The notes under the pieces: generated by a model
Seen by the model: only the letters and a program-made list of their open reading frames with translations
Told to the model about the DNA's origin: nothing
Databases searched by the model: none
Assembly: GCF_028993575.1 (NCBI RefSeq)
Contig: NZ_CP118615.1
Location: 5,361,001 to 5,425,000, forward strand
Origin: Micromonospora cathayae
GTDB lineage: Bacteria; Actinomycetota; Actinomycetes; Mycobacteriales; Micromonosporaceae
DNA: 64,000 nt
Reading direction: 5' to 3'
Shown: piece by piece, positions 61,889 to 64,000 of the stretch
Layout of the letters: each line of letters opens with the position of its first letter
Numbering within the stretch: the stretch's first letter is position 1
Program-made: the position numbers and the translations under genes

Positions 61889-62459
61889 CGGTCGCCCACG
61901 GGCCGCGACGCTGTTCGCCGCCGCGCTGATCCCCCGTACCGTGTTCGAGGAGACCGGCGGCTTCGACGAGACCCTGCGCACCGGCGAGGACGCCGAGTTC
62001 GGCACCCGGCTGCCCGAGCGGTACCGCCTGGTGGTGACCGACACCGTGGTCACCCGGCACGACGACGTGGACCGGTTCCTGCCGTTCGCCCGCGAACAGT
62101 TCGGCTTCGCCACGCAGACCCCGATGGTGATGCTGCGGGCCTGGGGACGACGCAACGCCGGCACCGGCATGCGGGTGAACGCGTTCTCCCCGACCGGGCT
62201 GGTGCTGTCCGGGCTGAGCCTGGCCACCCTGCCGTTCGTCCCGTGGTGGCCCTGGCTGGCGCTGGTCTGGCTGGCGTTGCTGGTGGCGTCCACCGCGATG
62301 AGCCACGAGTTCCTCCGCTTCACCTACCGGATCCGGGGCCTCGGCTTCGCCGCGTACGCGACCGCACTGCACGCCCTGCTCTACGCGCTGGCGGTGGTCG
62401 GCACCGGGGTCGGCGTGCTCCGGGTGGCGTGGACCCTGGCCCGGGGGTACCGGCGATGA
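61458..62459 (+). CDS. GT2 family glycosyltransferase, tandem copy 1
   Basis: A 333-residue membrane-associated GT2 enzyme: VAVIVPNYNKAKTLRACLDA, VIVVDDQSTDHSP, LLFFVDSDTAPHPDA (DxD) and ETGGFDETLRTGEDAEFGTR (ED motif). Two or three helices follow at about 240-330. The first 143 codons are virtually identical in DNA to those of the next gene, while the remainder has diverged. Codons about 19-143 use C-ending and A-ending triplets (CTC, CTA, CAA, GGA) unlike the CTG/GTG style around them. The ATG overlaps the preceding stop. Confidence 0.9.
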   Translation: MTEDAVAVIVPNYNKAKTLRACLDAIYAQTHPPTDVIVVDDQSTDHSPTITHDYPCTLITQPVNAGPAAARNTGARHTTAPLLFFVDSDTAPHPDAIANALHTLHTTPGTGMVQGIYHPHPLYDDGPVEAYRVAFEHFWRKRSVGRPRAATLFAAALIPRTVFEETGGFDETLRTGEDAEFGTRLPERYRLVVTDTVVTRHDDVDRFLPFAREQFGFATQTPMVMLRAWGRRNAGTGMRVNAFSPTGLVLSGLSLATLPFVPWWPWLALVWLALLVASTAMSHEFLRFTYRIRGLGFAAYATALHALLYALAVVGTGVGVLRVAWTLARGYRR

Positions 62460-63679
62460 CCGACAGGCCGGCGCCACCGGCGATGACCGACCACCCGACG
62501 GGCCGCACGCCCGACGACCCGCCGGTGTCCCCGGTGACCGAAGGCGGGCCGGTGTCCGCGATGACCGAGGACGCGGTGGCGGTGATCGTGCCGAACTACA
62601 ACAAGGCCAAGACCCTGCGCGCCTGCCTCGACGCCATCTACGCCCAGACCCACCCACCCACCGACGTCATCGTCGTCGACGACCAGAGCACCGACCACTC
62701 CCCCACCATCACCCACGACTACCCCTGCACCCTCATCACCCAACCCGTCAACGCCGGACCCGCCGCCGCCCGCAACACCGGCGCCCGCCACACCACCGCA
62801 CCCCTACTCTTCTTCGTCGACTCCGACACCGCACCCCACCCCGACGCCATCGCCAACGCCCTCCACACCCTCCACACCACCCCCGGAACCGGCATGGTCC
62901 AAGGCATCTACCACCCCCACCCCCTCTACGACGACGGCCCCGTCGAGGCATACCGCGTCGCCTTCGAACACTTCTGGCGCAAACGCAGCGTGGGGCGGGA
63001 TACCGGGGCCCTGTTCGCGGCGACGCTGATCCCCCGGGCGGTGTTCGAGGAGACCGGCGGTTTCGACGAGCGGCTGCGCGACGGCGAGGACGACGAGTTC
63101 GGCACCCGGTTGCCGACCCGGTACCGGCTGGTGGCGACCGACACCGTGGTCACCCGGCACGACGACGTGGACCGGCTCGGGCCGATGCTGCGCGAGCAGT
63201 ACACCCGGGCCCGCACCAAACCGGCGCTGATGGCGCGGACCTGGCGACGTCAGCGCGGCGGGGCCACCGGCGCGCGGGTCGGGATGATGTCCCCGGACCG
63301 GTTCCGGCACCTGGAGTGGGCCGCCCAGCTCAGCCTGGCCGCGTCGGCGGGGATGGCGCTGACCGTGCCGCTCACCCCGCTGGTGCCGTGGCTGCCGCTG
63401 ACCTGGCCGGCGTTCGGGCTGGCGGTGGTGGCCGCCAACCACCGGTTCCTGCGTTTCGCGTACCGGCTGCGCGGCCCCGGGTTCGCGCTGTTCGCCGCCG
63501 GGCTGCACGTGCTGGCCCACCTGACGCTGGTCGCCGGACTGGTCGCCGGACTGCCCCGGGCCGGGTACGCGCTGCTGCGGGACCGCGACCGGCCCGCCAC
63601 CATCGGGTCGGGGCCGTCGACGGCGGCCAGCGGTGCCGCCCGGCCGGGCGGGCCGGCTGGAACGGGCGGGCCGGGATGA
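62456..63679 (+). CDS. GT2 family glycosyltransferase, tandem copy 2
   Basis: A 407-residue GT2 enzyme, paralogue of 61458-62459. It has a 35-residue N-terminal extension (MTDRPAPPAMTDHPTGRTPD and on), created because the duplicated start (ATG 62561) lies inside a longer frame that overlaps the upstream stop. The shared catalytic half has DDQSTD, VDSDTA and GEDDEFGTR. The C-terminal membrane part and a Gly/Pro/Ala tail are diverged. Either ATG 62456 (ATGA overlap) or ATG 62561 could be used; the latter gives 372 residues. Confidence 0.88.
   Translation: MTDRPAPPAMTDHPTGRTPDDPPVSPVTEGGPVSAMTEDAVAVIVPNYNKAKTLRACLDAIYAQTHPPTDVIVVDDQSTDHSPTITHDYPCTLITQPVNAGPAAARNTGARHTTAPLLFFVDSDTAPHPDAIANALHTLHTTPGTGMVQGIYHPHPLYDDGPVEAYRVAFEHFWRKRSVGRDTGALFAATLIPRAVFEETGGFDERLRDGEDDEFGTRLPTRYRLVATDTVVTRHDDVDRLGPMLREQYTRARTKPALMARTWRRQRGGATGARVGMMSPDRFRHLEWAAQLSLAASAGMALTVPLTPLVPWLPLTWPAFGLAVVAANHRFLRFAYRLRGPGFALFAAGLHVLAHLTLVAGLVAGLPRAGYALLRDRDRPATIGSGPSTAASGAARPGGPAGTGGPG
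62551..62991 (+). repeat. 441-bp direct repeat, copy 2
   Basis: Second copy of the block at 61448-61888, offset by 1103 bp. It includes the internal start codon ATG 62561 and ends at the same codon as copy 1. Confidence 0.95.
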
Positions 63680-64000
63680 GCCTGGACACGGTCGACGGAC
63701 CGGCCGTCGCCGAGCGAACCGCGCCGCCCTGGCGGCGACGGCTGTGGCGGGTGCTCGCAGTCGTCTTCGGGGTGGCCGTGGTGGTCGCGGTGGGCCGGGC
63801 GCTGGCCGGCCAGGACTGGTCGGTGGTCGCGGTGCTGCTGGCCCGCCGCGACGGTACGGAGATCGGGTTGCTGCTGGCCGGGGCGCTGCTGGCCGCGACG
63901 GTCGGTCCGCTGATCGGGATGCTGTCCTGGCGGGTGATCCTGCTGGAACTCGGCCCGCCGGTACGGCTGACCCGGGTGATGCGGATCTTCCTGGTCGGGT
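63676..64000 (+). CDS. Flippase-like membrane protein (LPG synthase TM / UPF0104 family), 3'-truncated
   Basis: The first 108 residues are visible before the window ends. Two hydrophobic helices (VLAVVFGVAVVVAVG and IGLLLAGALLAATVGPLIG) are followed by SWRVILLELGPPVRLTRVMRIFLVG, a pattern of the lysylphosphatidylglycerol-synthetase membrane family often found with glycosyltransferases. The ATG overlaps the previous stop (ATGA). It may flip or export a lipid-linked product (inference). Confidence 0.7.
   Translation, partial: MSLDTVDGPAVAERTAPPWRRRLWRVLAVVFGVAVVVAVGRALAGQDWSVVAVLLARRDGTEIGLLLAGALLAATVGPLIGMLSWRVILLELGPPVRLTRVMRIFLVG

Overview
The window is about 70% GC, uses GTG and ATG starts with 4-base stop/start overlaps (ATGA, GTGA), and carries an F420-type oxidoreductase, an IdeR/DtxR iron box, actinobacterial secreted glycosidases with CBM2 modules, and a long TTGA-CATGAAG-type palindrome. 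Together these point to an actinomycete, most likely Micromonosporaceae (inference; no rRNA is present). No tRNA, rRNA, CRISPR array or transposase was seen.

Region A (1 to about 33.7 kb) is the right-hand part of a specialised-metabolite gene cluster. Its signature is a beta-tyrosine cassette of the kind known from the enediynes C-1027, kedarcidin and maduropeptin. The cassette consists of an MIO tyrosine 2,3-aminomutase (32140-33744, SgcC4-like), a free peptidyl carrier protein (16465-16740, SgcC2-like), an adenylation protein (18173-21484), an HpaB-type FADH2-dependent phenol hydroxylase (769-2343, SgcC-like), a free-standing condensation enzyme (16776-18176, SgcC5-like) and an SgcJ/EcaC-family NTF2-fold protein (30861-31280). 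Around these lies an unusually large set of redox tailoring genes: three berberine-bridge-type flavoproteins, an F420-type LLM oxidoreductase, two acyl-CoA-dehydrogenase-fold flavoproteins, a P450, a phytanoyl-CoA-type dioxygenase, a FAD monooxygenase, an SDR and a molybdopterin oxidoreductase. There are also two methyltransferases, two membrane O-acyltransferases and a solute-binding-protein homologue with no signal peptide. No enediyne or other PKS is inside the window. If one exists it lies to the left, where the first gene is already cut. An ECF42-type sigma factor with two YCII/DGPF proteins sits inside this region (9.1-11.1 kb). A decayed sulfotransferase lies next to the aminomutase.

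Region B (34.3-55.4 kb) is a secreted polysaccharide-degradation region. It holds an M14 carboxypeptidase, a pectinesterase with its own promoter and LacI-type operator, a CE1-like esterase with CBM2 and a GH10 xylanase with CBM2. Next to these is a glucuronoxylan/aldouronate utilisation locus: ManD-type dehydratase, CE7 acetylxylan esterase, GH3, two LplB/YtcP-type permeases, a lipoprotein binding protein, GH39, a YesL-like membrane protein and GH67 alpha-glucuronidase. CGAAACTTTCG-type palindromes precede the ManD gene and the GH3-led operon. Three glycosidases of the operon carry in-frame low-complexity stretches.

Region C (55.4-58.5 kb) is an iron-regulated divergent pair of units: siderophore-interacting protein plus MFS exporter on one side, and an acetyltransferase of the siderophore type on the other, around a near-consensus iron box.

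Region D (59.2-64 kb) is a tightly overlapping glycosyltransferase operon (GT2, GT87-like, GT2, GT2, flippase-like membrane protein). Two tandem GT2 genes share a 441-bp block that differs at one base and contains an island of foreign-looking codon use, while the rest of the two genes has diverged.
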